Shown here one piece after another: positions 25,876 through 37,152 of a stretch of 64,000 nt of DNA; positions within the stretch are counted from its first letter, which is position 1; each line of letters opens with the position of its first letter. The translations under genes and the position numbers were made by a program. The notes under the pieces are model-generated. The model was not told the DNA's origin. It was given only the letters and a program-made list of their open reading frames with translations, and did not search any database. This DNA comes from Spisula solida (Eukaryota; Mollusca; Bivalvia; Venerida; Mactridae): NCBI GenBank assembly GCA_947247005.1, contig OX365948.1, positions 55,349,401-55,413,400 on the forward strand. Reading direction: 5' to 3'.

Positions 25876-26007
25876 TGATAACTTTTATAATAAAAATAAT
25901 TTGTTTATTCTGTTTATTTTTTATTTTATCTTTTCTAGATTTTAAGTGTTGAGAAAATGGGTAAAAATACAACAATTTAATATGATAAAAAATACAAACA
26001 AAACATG

Positions 26008-26089
26008 GATTCGAACCTGCGTACAAAACAGCATAGCTGGTAAATGACCTATTGGCTGATGCTTTACCACTGAGCTACTGGTGCTATAT
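26008..26089 (-). pseudogene. tRNA-like sequence with A and B boxes (inverted partner)
   Basis: On the minus strand: box A TAGCTCAGTGGTAAAGC and box B GGTTCGAATCC. The acceptor stem is not convincing. It faces the tRNA-like sequence at 25795 inside the same inverted-repeat element. Confidence 0.6.
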
Positions 26090-26497
26090 GAAAATTTAGT
26101 TCACCGTTTCCATGTACATTGTATATAAAATTTTCCCAGTTAATTAGATGTGAAGGTCATCGTTGTGTTTATTTACCATTGCTAAATTTAGCCCGGCCAA
26201 TTTATGTTTGTCCAACTATACTTATGCATTATTTTCTAATTCAGATGTGACATCTTGTTCAAACAATAAAGGATATTTTGAAGATGTAAAGATTGGGCTG
26301 GCTGTTGTCAAGATGAAAAGTCAATGCCGTGAATTTACTAATTACTAGCCCTTCTTTGGTTAAAGAATAATGTAAGTGAATATAGAGAGCCATTGTTCTT
26401 CACCGTGGTGTTGCAGATGGTTGAAGTTCTACATATGAATATTTCAAACAATGTTACATACTAAGTTACATTTCAATAATAGCCTTTATTACTTTAT

Positions 26498-26861
26498 TAG
26501 CTCAGCTGTCACAAAGTGACAGAGTGAGCTTTTGTAATCACTCTTTGTCCGTCTGTCGTCCATCCACAATTTGCTTGTGTATTCACTAGAGGTCACAATT
26601 TTGACTTTATGAAACTTGGTCACAGTGATCATCTCAACAAAATCTAGGTCAAGTTCAATTTTAGGCCATCCAGGGTCAATTCTTGTGTAGTCACTTATAA
26701 TAGAGGTCGTGATTTTTACTTAATCTTAATGAAACTTGGTCACAATCATCATCTCGTAAAAGTATAGGTCAAGTTTCATGTTGGGTCATCCGGGGTTAAA
26801 AACTAGGTCACAAGGTGTGCATGCACTACTACGACAGGTGAGCGACCTAGGGCCCTCTTGT
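26498..26861 (+). mobile_element. HINE family 1, short copy
   Basis: 5' TAGCTCAGCTGTCACAAAG with inverted partner, GTCC run, about one and a half diverged core units, then ACAGGTGAGCGACCTAGGG and CCTCTTGT. The 3' hairpin has lost one arm (no TTTGGGCCC), so it is probably dead. Confidence 0.85.
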
Positions 26862-27817
26862 ATTAATCATCTGCCGCCGAGGGGGATATTGTAATTGTAG
26901 GCTTCAATCTGCCTATCCGTCCGACTCTTCTGTATGCAACTTCTACATTTCAGAAGGTGTAGCTTTTGTTAGTTTTAGTATTTGTTTTCTTTTTCAGAAT
27001 GCTGAGGCTGTTACAAGAAATTTACCTAGGATATCATTAATGCAGGTCTACAACTAATGGTGGCAAAAAAGGTCACTGAACATTCACTAAAATTGAATAA
27101 TATTAGAGGAATTATCGCCATCGACATGGTTAACTAACTTTACCTGGATTCAATAAGCGCTGGATATGGCTGGATTTAACAGAACCAGAGGAGCTGCTTT
27201 GTGATGAAAACAGATGTTCAGGAACCGTGCCTGGATTCTAATGACACTGATTGAAACAGTAGCTTTTACCATGAACAGGACCTCAATAGAATTTAGAATT
27301 TTCTCCTACTAATGTTTGCATGCCTTAGAAGACAATCTTGAAGACGTTGAAGTATGACTTAAAATGTGTACTGGTTCCAGGAAAGTCGAATATGTGTTGA
27401 GTGCCAAAGTAAGAATTAAGGATTGGTTGGTGCACAAAAGTGAGGGACTCTGAGTAAAACCAAGCATTCCTTGCACTTGCATAATTATGTGAGGAATTGT
27501 TAGTGTTAGTATTAATTTTTGACTGTTGAATTAAGCATTTCCAGGAACAATATATAACTGTATTTATTTGTTAGATTTATAACTTCGTTTACTTTTATTC
27601 TTTGTTCATATTATCCTTTGTAAAGATAAGTGTGCCGATTTTAATGGCAGACACTACTGTAAATCGGATATTATTCGTGTTTGTTCAATTTTTGCTAATT
27701 TTCCGGATTCGTACTCATCGCGAAATTATCATTCCGCATAAATATACTTCCATAACATAAGACATATCTGGGCAATTTAAAAAGTAAATATAAACCACAT
27801 GAACAAGACGTTAACTT
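26862..27817. other. Non-coding region
   Basis: Nothing recognised. Short open frames only, with no domain or consistent splice sites. Confidence 0.4.
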
Positions 27818-28737
27818 TTTTGTGATCACTCTACGTCCGTCCGTCCGTCGTCCGTCCATCGTCCGTCCACAATTTGTTTGTGTAGACACTAGAGGTCACA
27901 ATTTTGGCCTAATCTTTATCAAACTTGGTCACAATGATCACCTCAACAAAATCTAGGTCAAGTTCGATATTGGGTCATTCGGGGTCAAAAACTAGGTCAC
28001 AAGGTCAAATCATAGAAAAATCTTGTGTAGTCACTAGAGGTCACAATTTTGACCTAATCTTTATGAAACTTTGTCACAATTATCATCTCAACAAAATCTC
28101 GGTCAAGTTCGATATTGGGTCATCCGGGGTCAAGAACTAGGTCACAAGGTCAAATCATAGAAAAACCTTGTGTAGTCACTAGAGGTCACAATTTTGGCCT
28201 AATCTTTATGAAACTTGGTCACAATAATCATCTCAGCAAAATCTAGGTCAAGTTCGATATTAGGTCATCCGGGGTCAAAAACTTGGTCACAAGGTCAAAT
28301 CATAGAAAAACCTTGTGTTGTCACTAGAGGTCACAATTTTCATCTTATCTGTATGAAACTTGGTCACAATGATCATCACAACAACATCTAGGTCAATTAA
28401 TTTTGGGTCATCCGGGGTCAAAAATTAGGTCACAAGGTCAAATCATAGAAAAACCTTGTGTAGTCATTAGAGGTCACAATTTTGGCCTAACCTTTATGAA
28501 ACTTGGTCACAATGATCATCTCAATAAAATCCAGGTCAAGTTCGATATTGGGTCATCCGGGGTCAAAAACTAGGTCACAAGGTCAAATCACTTCAATATG
28601 TCATTGGGTCTAAATGTGATGTAAATTATAAAGCATAAGACAATATGAAAACCTTGTACATGCAATAGGGGCTACCATTAGGGGTTCATGAACAACTAGG
28701 ACAGGTGAGCGACCTATGGCCCTTTGGGCCCTCTTGT
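27818..28737 (+). mobile_element. HINE family 1, 5'-truncated copy (3' subtype b)
   Basis: Starts inside the 5' region at TTTTGTGATCACTCT, lacking the TAGCTCACCTGTC end. It then has a GTCC run, about five 145-bp units and the full 3' end GACAGGTGAGC-like plus GGCCCTTTGGGCCCTCTTGT. Its segment before the 3' end (cacttcaatatgtcattggg onward) is shared with the 35.8-kb copy but not with the 17-kb copy, defining a subtype. Confidence 0.85.
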
Positions 28738-28828
28738 TTGGAGTTGCCATGTCTGTAATGAAAATATTACTTTTGATATCAAATTGTACATGTACTCTGA
28801 CATCAAAATTGTGTTTCTTCATATCTTT

Positions 28829-29330
28829 TATGCCCTGATCAAGGTTTGAAAGAGGCATATATATCTGTCAGTACATCTATCCCAAAACGTAAGGTCACAC
28901 ATAACTTGGAAAATAATTGAGCTACAGTTGTCAAGGAATCTTAGTCAGCACTGTTACCCTAATGACCTTTACATGAATTAACTTTCAATACCCCTCCCTC
29001 ATTCTATGAAATTGTTTTCCATTATTCTTCAACTAACATGGTTATTCGATTGGAGTACAGCAGTGTGGTCAATCAAGGTGAAGTAATTACATGATTTGAC
29101 CTTCCATACCCTACACACATTGCTATGATAATATTGTTTTCTATTATTCTTCAACTATCTTGGTTATTCTAGCCGTTAGAGTACATCTGTCTTGTCAACC
29201 GAGGTGCAATAACATTGATGATTTTTACATGTTTTAACCTTACATACCCCACCCACCTTCCTGGCACTATGACATAATTTTATACTGGTAGACCATAATA
29301 CATTAAATCCTTGATTTATCAACTTTAATT
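28829..29330 (+). repeat. Possible HINE-like remnant of another family
   Basis: TATGCCCTGATCAAGG with inverted AGAGGCATA forms a 5' terminal hairpin of HINE style. It is followed by two ~130-bp diverged units (tattcttcaactaacatggt / tattcttcaactatcttggt). No 3' end is visible. Confidence 0.4.
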
Positions 29331-31159
29331 GGGATATTAGTCCGGCCCGAAATCCCCGAAATTTGACCGAACCTTGCATTGGAGTATAAAGTTTTTTTCT
29401 TTGCTGATTTCAGTAGACAAGACCTTTCGAATGGAAGTTCTGACGGGTGACATTGTGTCACCCTTGAGCATTTTGAGAAAATTGGGGTAAAAGTTCCAAA
29501 ATATAAACGAAACTACGAATTTTTGGGATCGGTGAACTACATTGTTATTTATAATCATATTTTATAATAAATCACATTTATATGTAGTTATTACGTTGCA
29601 GTTGAAGACTGCAATATTTTAGTGCCGTGCATTAATGCAAAAGGATGTATTTTTGGGGTAAAACGTTAAAAAGTGCGTGAAAAAGTGCGAATTTTCGGAA
29701 TCGGTGGACTATAACGTCATAAGCCATAATATTTGGTAAATAATCGATGTGATAGTTTTAAAGTGACTTGCGATGAAGATATTAAACACCTTAAGCTAGG
29801 CTATTGTACAAAATGTGTTATTTTGGGGGTAAAACGTTAAAAAGTGCATTTAAAAGTGCGAATTTTCGGAATCGGTGAAATTTAAGATCACTGGCCATTA
29901 TATTTTTTAAATAATCGCTGTGGTAATTTTATGGTGACTTGCCATTAAGATATCAAACATCTAAAGCTAAGCTATGGTACAAAATGTGGTATTTCTGGGG
30001 TAAAACATTAAATAGTGCAGGAATGGAGGAAAACTGCAATTTTTTGGAATAGGTAGACCAGGCACAATGTCATGTATCTTTTTTCTGTGATTAATCAATA
30101 TGAATGGTATTAATGACCTTACAGTTTTGATATCAAACGTCCGAAGTTTGGCTATTGTGCACATCTGATAATTTGGTGTATACAGTGTAACTTCAAAATA
30201 TAAAGAAAAGGGGCGAATTTTTCGAGATGGTAGACTACACAGTCTTTTATCGTTTTATTTCATCGTAAATGCATGCAACATGTACTTATTAACATGTATA
30301 GTTTAAGATATCAAACCTATGTGCAATGTTATTGAGATAAATATGATATATTGGGATGAAATGTTATAAAATAGAAACGAAAAAAGTGATTTTTGGAGTC
30401 CATAGACTTTATTGCCCTTAGATATTTATATGATATGTATCTCGGGTCATAGAAATGACTATTCTAGCTGTGTGTTAGTTACATCATATAACTATTACTA
30501 GCAATGTCCAACAGAACTAGTATGTATTATCCCATATAGACTAGGAGATGATGCTGTGCAAGGCAAATATAGATTTGAGTAGAGCCAGTAATGACTTCTC
30601 CATAGTGCTGAGTACCCGAAACAGTAATTAAATTAATAGCAGCGTCAGGCGCAGTAGTTGATATCCTATCCCGCTAGGAATGACTACTGGTATACCAGCC
30701 AGTGTTTTGTCACCCACATAGAGCCAGAACCAAGCATACCTGTTCACAGCAGTGTTATGTATCATATATAGCATAGTATGGCAATTTAATACAGTGTTTA
30801 AAGTCTGAAATGACAGTTTTAAACATCACAAAACAAGGCGAAACTGTGCCAGGAAGAGTCAGAACATCCCAAATAGATCAGGGATTGGCTGTTCACAGTA
30901 CAAGGTTACTATATAATCAATACGATCATATCACTGACACTTGACCAGACAAACAACTCTATAAATGGCCTTGGCCTATAATCTATACGTTTCTGGTCAG
31001 TTGGTCATACATATCAATGACAGTCAGTGGTACCCTATAAAGTTAATAAAGTGTATGTTATATAATTAATACCCCCAGAGCAACAAGGAGCAGTTGCAAA
31101 CTGTGTTCGGTACCAATTAAAGCAAGGAATGGCTGTTTCAGGTCATATAATTATGTGTC

Positions 31160-31520
31160 CGAATTAAGCAAGGAATAGCCTAGAGATAGGATGCACGCTT
31201 TGTGATCGAGAGGTCCCGGGTTCGATCCAAATCTGCACCATTGCTTAATTTCTCTGTGAAAGAATAACCCACAATGCCCACTCGACGAAGGTGTGAATTG
31301 GTACTTGTGATGATGTGCATGTCAGTCGATATTTCTGGACGCCGTATCTCGTTTTTGGCGGCACATATACCAAAGGAGAACTAGTCTCCACAGGGAGACT
31401 GGAACGCAGGTATTCTTAGGTAACCCAGTGAATGTCAAAGGGTGGCTGAACGGCTGAATTTCTGAAAGCGGCCCTCCAAAACTCGGTAACGTTTTAACTT
31501 TAAATGTCTGATGCACTGTT
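31160..31520 (+). mobile_element. SINE family A, copy 1
   Basis: The tRNA-like head has box B GGTCCCGGGTTCGATCC (~31210-31227). The body (gtgtgaattggtacttgtga, then ttcttaggtaacccagtgaa, then aaagggtggctgaacggctg) matches 49560-49870. Tail near gtaacgttttaacttta. Located inside the Foldback-like element. Confidence 0.75.
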
Positions 31521-31929
31521 TGATACCCTATAGATTTACAAATGGCTGCGTCTAGTAGTATAGTGTATTAAATGAAGTCAGGAATGATTCTGTCAGGCAA
31601 TATTAAACTAGGGATGGCTTGACAGGTAATGTATAATCCTTATAAATTCAGGAATAATCATATCCATGATTCCAACAGTATAAGGTAACCCTTTTAGGTC
31701 ATAAATTGCTATGCTTTCGAGCTGGGAAAGGATGTGTTACATACCCCGTAGAGCAATAAATGGCTGACCCAAGTAGTGTTGGTTAGCATATAAAGCCATG
31801 AATGACTGTGCCTGATAGTATTTGATATCTAATAGAGCAGTGCTAGGTACCACAGAAGGCATGTGCCAAAACGTGTCAGGTGGCCCGTGGGCTCCAGGAA
31901 TAGACACTATATACAAATGTAGTTTATGT

Positions 31930-32190
31930 CAGGTAGATTGTGAAACAAGTTCTTTCAACTCATATTAATTAACGCTAGGTGACTAATTATTGATGTTATT
32001 CATCACTACGGTGGTATGAGAGAGACACCAGGGTCCCATTTATGCTAAGTATCTATATATGCAAGGGAATTACTCCATGGTAGCATTTTATATCGTCTTT
32101 GGTATGACCAGGCCTGGGATTGAACCTGGGACATCCCGCAATCGAAGCGAACGCTCTACCACTAGGCTATCGAGAAGTGACTGTACACAG
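31930..32190 (-). mobile_element. SINE family C, copy 1
   Basis: Minus strand: box A TAGCCTAGTGGTAGAGCG and box B CAGGTTCAATCCCAGG, then a body (aagacgatataaaatgctac..., ending near caatctacct) that matches 53995-54255. The tRNA-like head is well preserved. Confidence 0.75.
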
Positions 32191-33752
32191 CAGTATATAG
32201 TATCGATAGCGCTATGGGTGCCTGCCATGCTGGGTTACGTACGTAAAGAGCCAGGATTTGCTGAACCAGGTACCACAAAGAGTAACGAATTGCTGTGCCG
32301 GGAAATTAAAGGTATCCAATACCATAAGATAAGCAGCATTGGCCTGTACCCAATTAGATGAGGAATGACTGGTGGTGGTGAGTACTTTATATGGCTATGT
32401 ATAGGTTAACATTTTTTGCTGGCATGGCTTTATTAAAGGGTGGTAAATGCTCAGTAGGTCTTAGAATGTTTGTACTCATTGGACATTGAATGGTGGACTC
32501 ACTGTTGGTTTTAATACCCTACTTGGCCTAGCAAGCTTGTACTCAGTGGTGGTAAGTACTCTATAGGACATGACTTGTGATGCATGTATTCGGTTCTAAT
32601 GGGTACCTCGTATGTTCAATAAAGGTGGACTTGGTGTTGATGAGCAATACAAAATAATAATAAGGCCGGAAATGGTTTTATGTAGTAAACTCTGACTTGT
32701 CCGTAGATTAAACATTTTCATATACTTTTAGTGATGTTTTATTTACCCCAATACATCGCATTAGCTTAAAGCATGGCATTAGATGATAGATAACTTGAAC
32801 TGCTTGATGATATGTAACTGTCACAGTGATTTACTACCAAGTTAAATTAACTATAACATCATAGTATCATATTCCCAAAATGCATAGTTTTCGTGACAAT
32901 TGTGTATGTTCTATCCTAATATTATATATGTTGCACCATACCATGATTTAAGATGATTGTTATCAATAATAACACATTGTTATAGATCATATTATAGTAA
33001 TTACAATTGTAATAACCAAATAAAATGATCCATGACATTGAAATCTATCAGTCCCGAAAATTCGCACTTTCCGTTATATTCTTTAGTGTTTACCTCCCAA
33101 ATTCCACATTTTGTACCAAAGCATAGCTTAAGGTGTTTAATATCGTCATCGCAAGTCACTATTAAACTATCACAGCGATTATTTACCAAATATAATGGCT
33201 TGTGACGTTATAGTCCACCGATTCCGAAAAATCGCACTTTTTCACGCACTTTTAAACGTTTTATCCCAAAAATACATCCTTTTGCATAAATGCACGGCAC
33301 TAAAATATTGCAGTCTTCAACTGCAACTTAATAACTACATGAAAATGTGATTTATTATCAAATTTGATTATAAATAACAATGTAGTTCACCGATTCCAGA
33401 AATTCGCAGTTTCGTTTATATTTTGGAACTTTTACCCCAATTTTCTCAAAATGCTCAAGGGTGACACAATGTCACCCGTCAGAACTTCCATTCGAAAGGT
33501 CTTGTCTACTGAAATCAGCAAAGAAAAAAACTTTATACTCCAATGCAAGGTATCTTGGGTTTGGGGCCGGACTATATATATCATGTTTTGATCATAGAAT
33601 TATCTGTTGAAATGTATGTGCACTAAATCAGCTATTTTTAGGAGTCAAAATACCTATTACAGGACCATCAGCTGAACCCTTGTGTACAGATTCAAAATGA
33701 AAATTCTCACTCCCCTTTTTAATGAAAGTTTGATGATAATCATGGACATAAT

Positions 33753-33830
33753 TTATTATTGCTTTAATAATAATAATAATAATAACGACTTTATGTAAAG
33801 AGGCAACACATGAGCCAATCATACTTTAAA
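33753..33830 (-). mobile_element. 3' tail of a degenerate non-LTR retrotransposon
   Basis: On the minus strand, tttacataaagtcgttatta followed by (TTA)n, a typical LINE 3' end with an ataaagtcgtta motif and triplet tail. The same tail occurs at 46858-46950. No coding part remains next to it. Confidence 0.45.
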
Positions 33831-34665
33831 AAAAAGGAAACTGACTAGTTTGAAATTAAAGATTTGCTCAAAAGTTTAGTGAACAAAATAGAAAGACAAT
33901 TATTGCTTTTAATGAGTGTACTCCATCCTTGATTTGTGGAATTGAATATTCGTTACATGTTTCTTATAATTCATGAAAATAAATATGGTTTAATTTAAAC
34001 TAAATAAAAGCAGATCTAATAAACCTGCACTTACCTGTATAAATTAAATGTGTTTATTCTGTTGATATCCACTGGTTCATATAAGACACTAGATTCAATT
34101 AAGTAAAACAATTAAGCTGAAGTTTGCACTGGTAGGTTCAATTTCTGGCAGAGACTAAATTAATATATCGAAGTTGTCTTAATCATTAAGTCCTCTAAAT
34201 GCCCTCTAACGTCTTCCTCCTTGGATTGTCAGTTTGTTTATGCATTTCACCGTCGTTATTGATATATACATGCATGTAAAAATCTGAAGTTTGTACTAGC
34301 TATACAATATATTAATTATATATCGTAGGTATAATTATTTGAATTCTGTACCGGCTATTCAATATATCTTCTGGATGCAAAGATTTTATGAAAAGAAATA
34401 TTTTTTGGCATTGCAATTGATCCTGATCGACTGTATGATAAAAGCAGAACATTGTTTGTACATAATAGAATGAATCTATTCAAATTTACAATGTTTGTAA
34501 TGTTTGCTTAAGAGAAGGGTATATATTATTGGCAAATTTTAAGCTACGGTAAGTAAAAAATTGTTCACAATTGGTTTAGTATTCTCTATTTAGGGCTGTA
34601 TCAAGATACAAAAAAGCATGGGGTGAAATATTTTCTAGAGGACATTTAACGCTTAGACTTTTTAT
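33831..34665. other. Non-coding AT-rich region
   Basis: No supported gene or repeat. Confidence 0.45.
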
Positions 34666-35015
34666 TAGCTCACCTGAGTGCTCAAGGTGAGCTATTGTGA
34701 TCGGCCTATGTTTTTTGTCAACAATTGGACTGTTAACACTCTAGAGGTCACAGTTTTCACATAATCTTTATTAAACTTGGTCACAATGTTTGTCTCTATA
34801 AAATCTAGGCCAAGTTCGTAACTGGGTCGTCTGGGGTCAACAACTAGGTCACTAGGTCGAATCAAAGAAAAATAGTGTTAACACTCTAGAGGCCACATTT
34901 TAGACATAATTTTAATGAAACTTGGTCACAATGTGAACCTCTATGCATTCTAGGTCAAGTTCGCAACTGGGTCACCTGGGGTCAAAAACTAGGTAATTGA
35001 AGAAAACCCTTGTTA
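34666..35015 (+). mobile_element. HINE family 1-related variant, 3'-truncated
   Basis: 5' end TAGCTCACCTGAGTGCTC with inverted AAGGTGAGC, then about two core units (aaacttggtcacaatg, atctaggccaagttcg). It stops without the 3' hairpin. It differs from the other family 1 copies by the loop of the 5' hairpin and by lacking the GTCC run, so it is a separate subfamily. Confidence 0.75.
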
Positions 35016-35804
35016 AGGACGTTTGATAGGGTTATTATTTTTTTAAATGATACCAAAAAATAGGCACAATTATAGTTTAATATATACTGAAGCAATATGT
35101 AAAATAAAAAAGGTACGTCGTGGTACTATTTAAGGGGTCATGGGCCCTTTTGCAACATCACATCAAGAAAATGACCAAAATTTTTGATATTTTGCAATGT
35201 ATTCATTTTTGCATTAAATTAATATTTTTCTTGTTAAAATCATTTCCATGGGTTTGTATGAACAAACACATATTATTCAAACATTCCTACACACTTTTGG
35301 TATTGATAAGAAAATTCACAAATTTTTGACAAAAAAAGAATTGTCAAAATATCCGAAAAATGACTGTTAAAAAAGAAAAAAAATACACAAAATCGGCCGT
35401 AGCTCAAAAACGACCTCGATGACCAATATATTTTTTATTGCTAATTGTGTTGATAAAAGTGTACTCAATCCAAATATTTAATAAAAAAGATAGGTCACGG
35501 GACTGCTTTTTGCGCTATGACGTCATTATTGTCCCCAATTATCATAAAAACCTTAGTGAAATCGTGTAAAAACGATGCAATATATGCACGTAAAATATAT
35601 TCTAATACTGAAAGAGTACTCACATTTGCATATTATGTACATGAAAGTAAAGTAAATATAAACTTAGAAGAAATTGACGTGTAACAAGAATTATTTTAGC
35701 TGCAGTTACGTCGTTATTGTGTCTCTTTGCAATGTAAATTGCGGTATAATGGCGGTTAAATGGCGCAAAAAAGGCCAAATTAGTACATTTTGCATATATG
35801 TTTT
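35016..35804. other. Non-coding region, possibly an unrecognised repeat
   Basis: Begins aaggacgtttgatagggtta and includes aatcggccgtagctcaaaaa. The look is of a dispersed repeat, but I find no second copy or inverted end in this window. Confidence 0.3.
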
Positions 35805-36748
35805 TAGCTCACCTGTCACAAAGTGACAGAGTGATCTTTTGTGATCACTCTTCGTCCGTCGTCCGTCCGTCGTCCGTCCACAATTACTTGTGTAGACACT
35901 AGAGGTCACAGTTTTAGCTTAATCATTATGAAACTTGGTCACAATGTTCATCTCATCAAAATCTAGGTCAAGTTCGATATTGGGTCATTCGGGGTCAAAA
36001 ACTAGGTCAAAATGTCAAATCATAGAAAAACCTTGTGTAGTCACTAGAGGTCACAATTTTAACTTTATCTTTATGAAACTTGGTCACAATGATCATATCA
36101 ACAAAATCTAGGTCAAGTTCGATATCAGGTCATCCGGGGTCAAAAACTAGGTCACAAGGTCGAATCATAGAAAAACCATGTGTAGTCAGTAGAGGTCACA
36201 ATTTTGGCCTAATCTTTATGAATCTTGGTCACAATCATCATATTAACAAAATCTAAGTCAAGTTCGATATTAGGTCATCCGGGGTCAAAAACTAGGTCAC
36301 AAGGTCAAATCATAGAAAAACCTTGTGTAGTCCGTAGAGGTCACAATTTTGGCCTAATCTTTATGAAACTTGGTCACAATGATCATATCAACAAAATCTA
36401 GGTCAACTTCGATATTGGCTCATCCGAGGTCAAAAACTAGGTCACAAGGTCAAATCAAAGAAAAACCTTGTGTAGTCACTAGAGGTCACAATTTTGGTCT
36501 AATATTTATGAAACTTGTTCACAATGATCATCTCAATAAAATCTAGGTCAAATTTAATATTGGGTCATCCGGGGTCAAAAACTAGGTCACAAGGTCAAAT
36601 CACTTCAATATGTCATTGGGTCTAAATGTGATGTAAATTATAAAGCAAAAGACAATATTAAAACCTTGTTCATGCAAAGAGGCTACCATTAGGGGTGCAT
36701 GAACTACTAGGACAGGTGAGCGACCTATGGCCCTTTGGGCCCTCTTGT
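35805..36748 (+). mobile_element. HINE family 1, complete copy (3' subtype b)
   Basis: 5' TAGCTCACCTGTCACAAAG with inverted partner, GTCC run, about five 145-bp units, then the subtype b segment shared with 27818-28737, GACAGGTGAGC, hairpin GGCCCTTTGGGCC and TCTTGTT. T-run on the left flank. No coding potential. Confidence 0.88.
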
Positions 36749-37152
36749 TGTTGTAACTATTATTTTGTAATGCATTTTAACTTTTTGTGGAATTGCAAAT
36801 TTAATATTTGAGTTCCTGAATCACAAATTCATCAATCGCAAATTAATCAATTCGTGTAATAAGCTCAAAACCAAAACTCGCGAAATAAAGCTCACGCTAA
36901 TATAAAGTGATTTACAGTACCTGACTAGAACAAGATGTGTGATGGACAAATTTCTTTTTGTCATCTTATGTTGGGTACTGTCAAACTTTATGTAAAGATC
37001 TATCTCAATCATAAGACCTCATCAACATTTAAAACAACAAGTTTCAGGTCCAGTTTTACTGTTTTGTTATTTATCTATCATCAATATTAAGACCTGTCTA
37101 TCATGAAAGTTGTAAAGGGTCCCAAGTGGGTCTTATTATTGAGGTTTTATTG
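36749..37152. other. Spacer without recognised features
   Basis: AT-rich; nothing recognised. Confidence 0.4.

Larger units (their letters stand above)
25674..26221. mobile_element. MITE-like element with two convergent tRNA-like sequences
   Basis: The left terminal repeat GGACAAAGATAAATTGGCC plus GGGCTA (25682-25706) is matched 24 of 25 bases, inverted, at 26189-26213. Similarity extends outward through gtata. About 90 bp inside each end is a tRNA-like sequence pointing inward (25795-25875 plus, 26008-26089 minus). The centre is AT-rich. No protein-coding frame. It could be a MITE that captured a tRNA sequence, or two head-to-head SINE-like copies. Confidence 0.7.
29338..33574. mobile_element. 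Foldback-like element with ~0.9-1.1 kb inverted repeats made of sub-repeats
   Basis: The left arm (29338 to ~30425) and right arm (~32690 to 33574) are inverted copies ending TAGTCCGGCCC. Each arm contains several diverged units of ~150 bp with ggtaaaacgttaaaaagtgc and ttcggaatcggtggactata. The outer ~140 bp, including the palindrome GGGTGACATTGTGTCACCC, appears identical between arms. The 2.2-kb centre has short degenerate repeats (aggaatggctg...) and two SINEs. No transposase. Long inverted repeats built of tandem sub-repeats are the hallmark of Foldback/Galileo-type elements; that class is inferred. The target duplication is not clear. Confidence 0.75.

Noticed and set aside
25795..26089. 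Two functional tRNA genes
   Set aside because: A and B boxes are present but the acceptor stems do not pair. Both lie inside an inverted-repeat element, so they are tRNA-derived only.
29337..33591. Matching 73- and 75-codon frames in both arms of the Foldback-like element
   Set aside because: The peptides match because the arms are inverted copies. The right copy has TTG in place of the ATG, and I recognise no domain.
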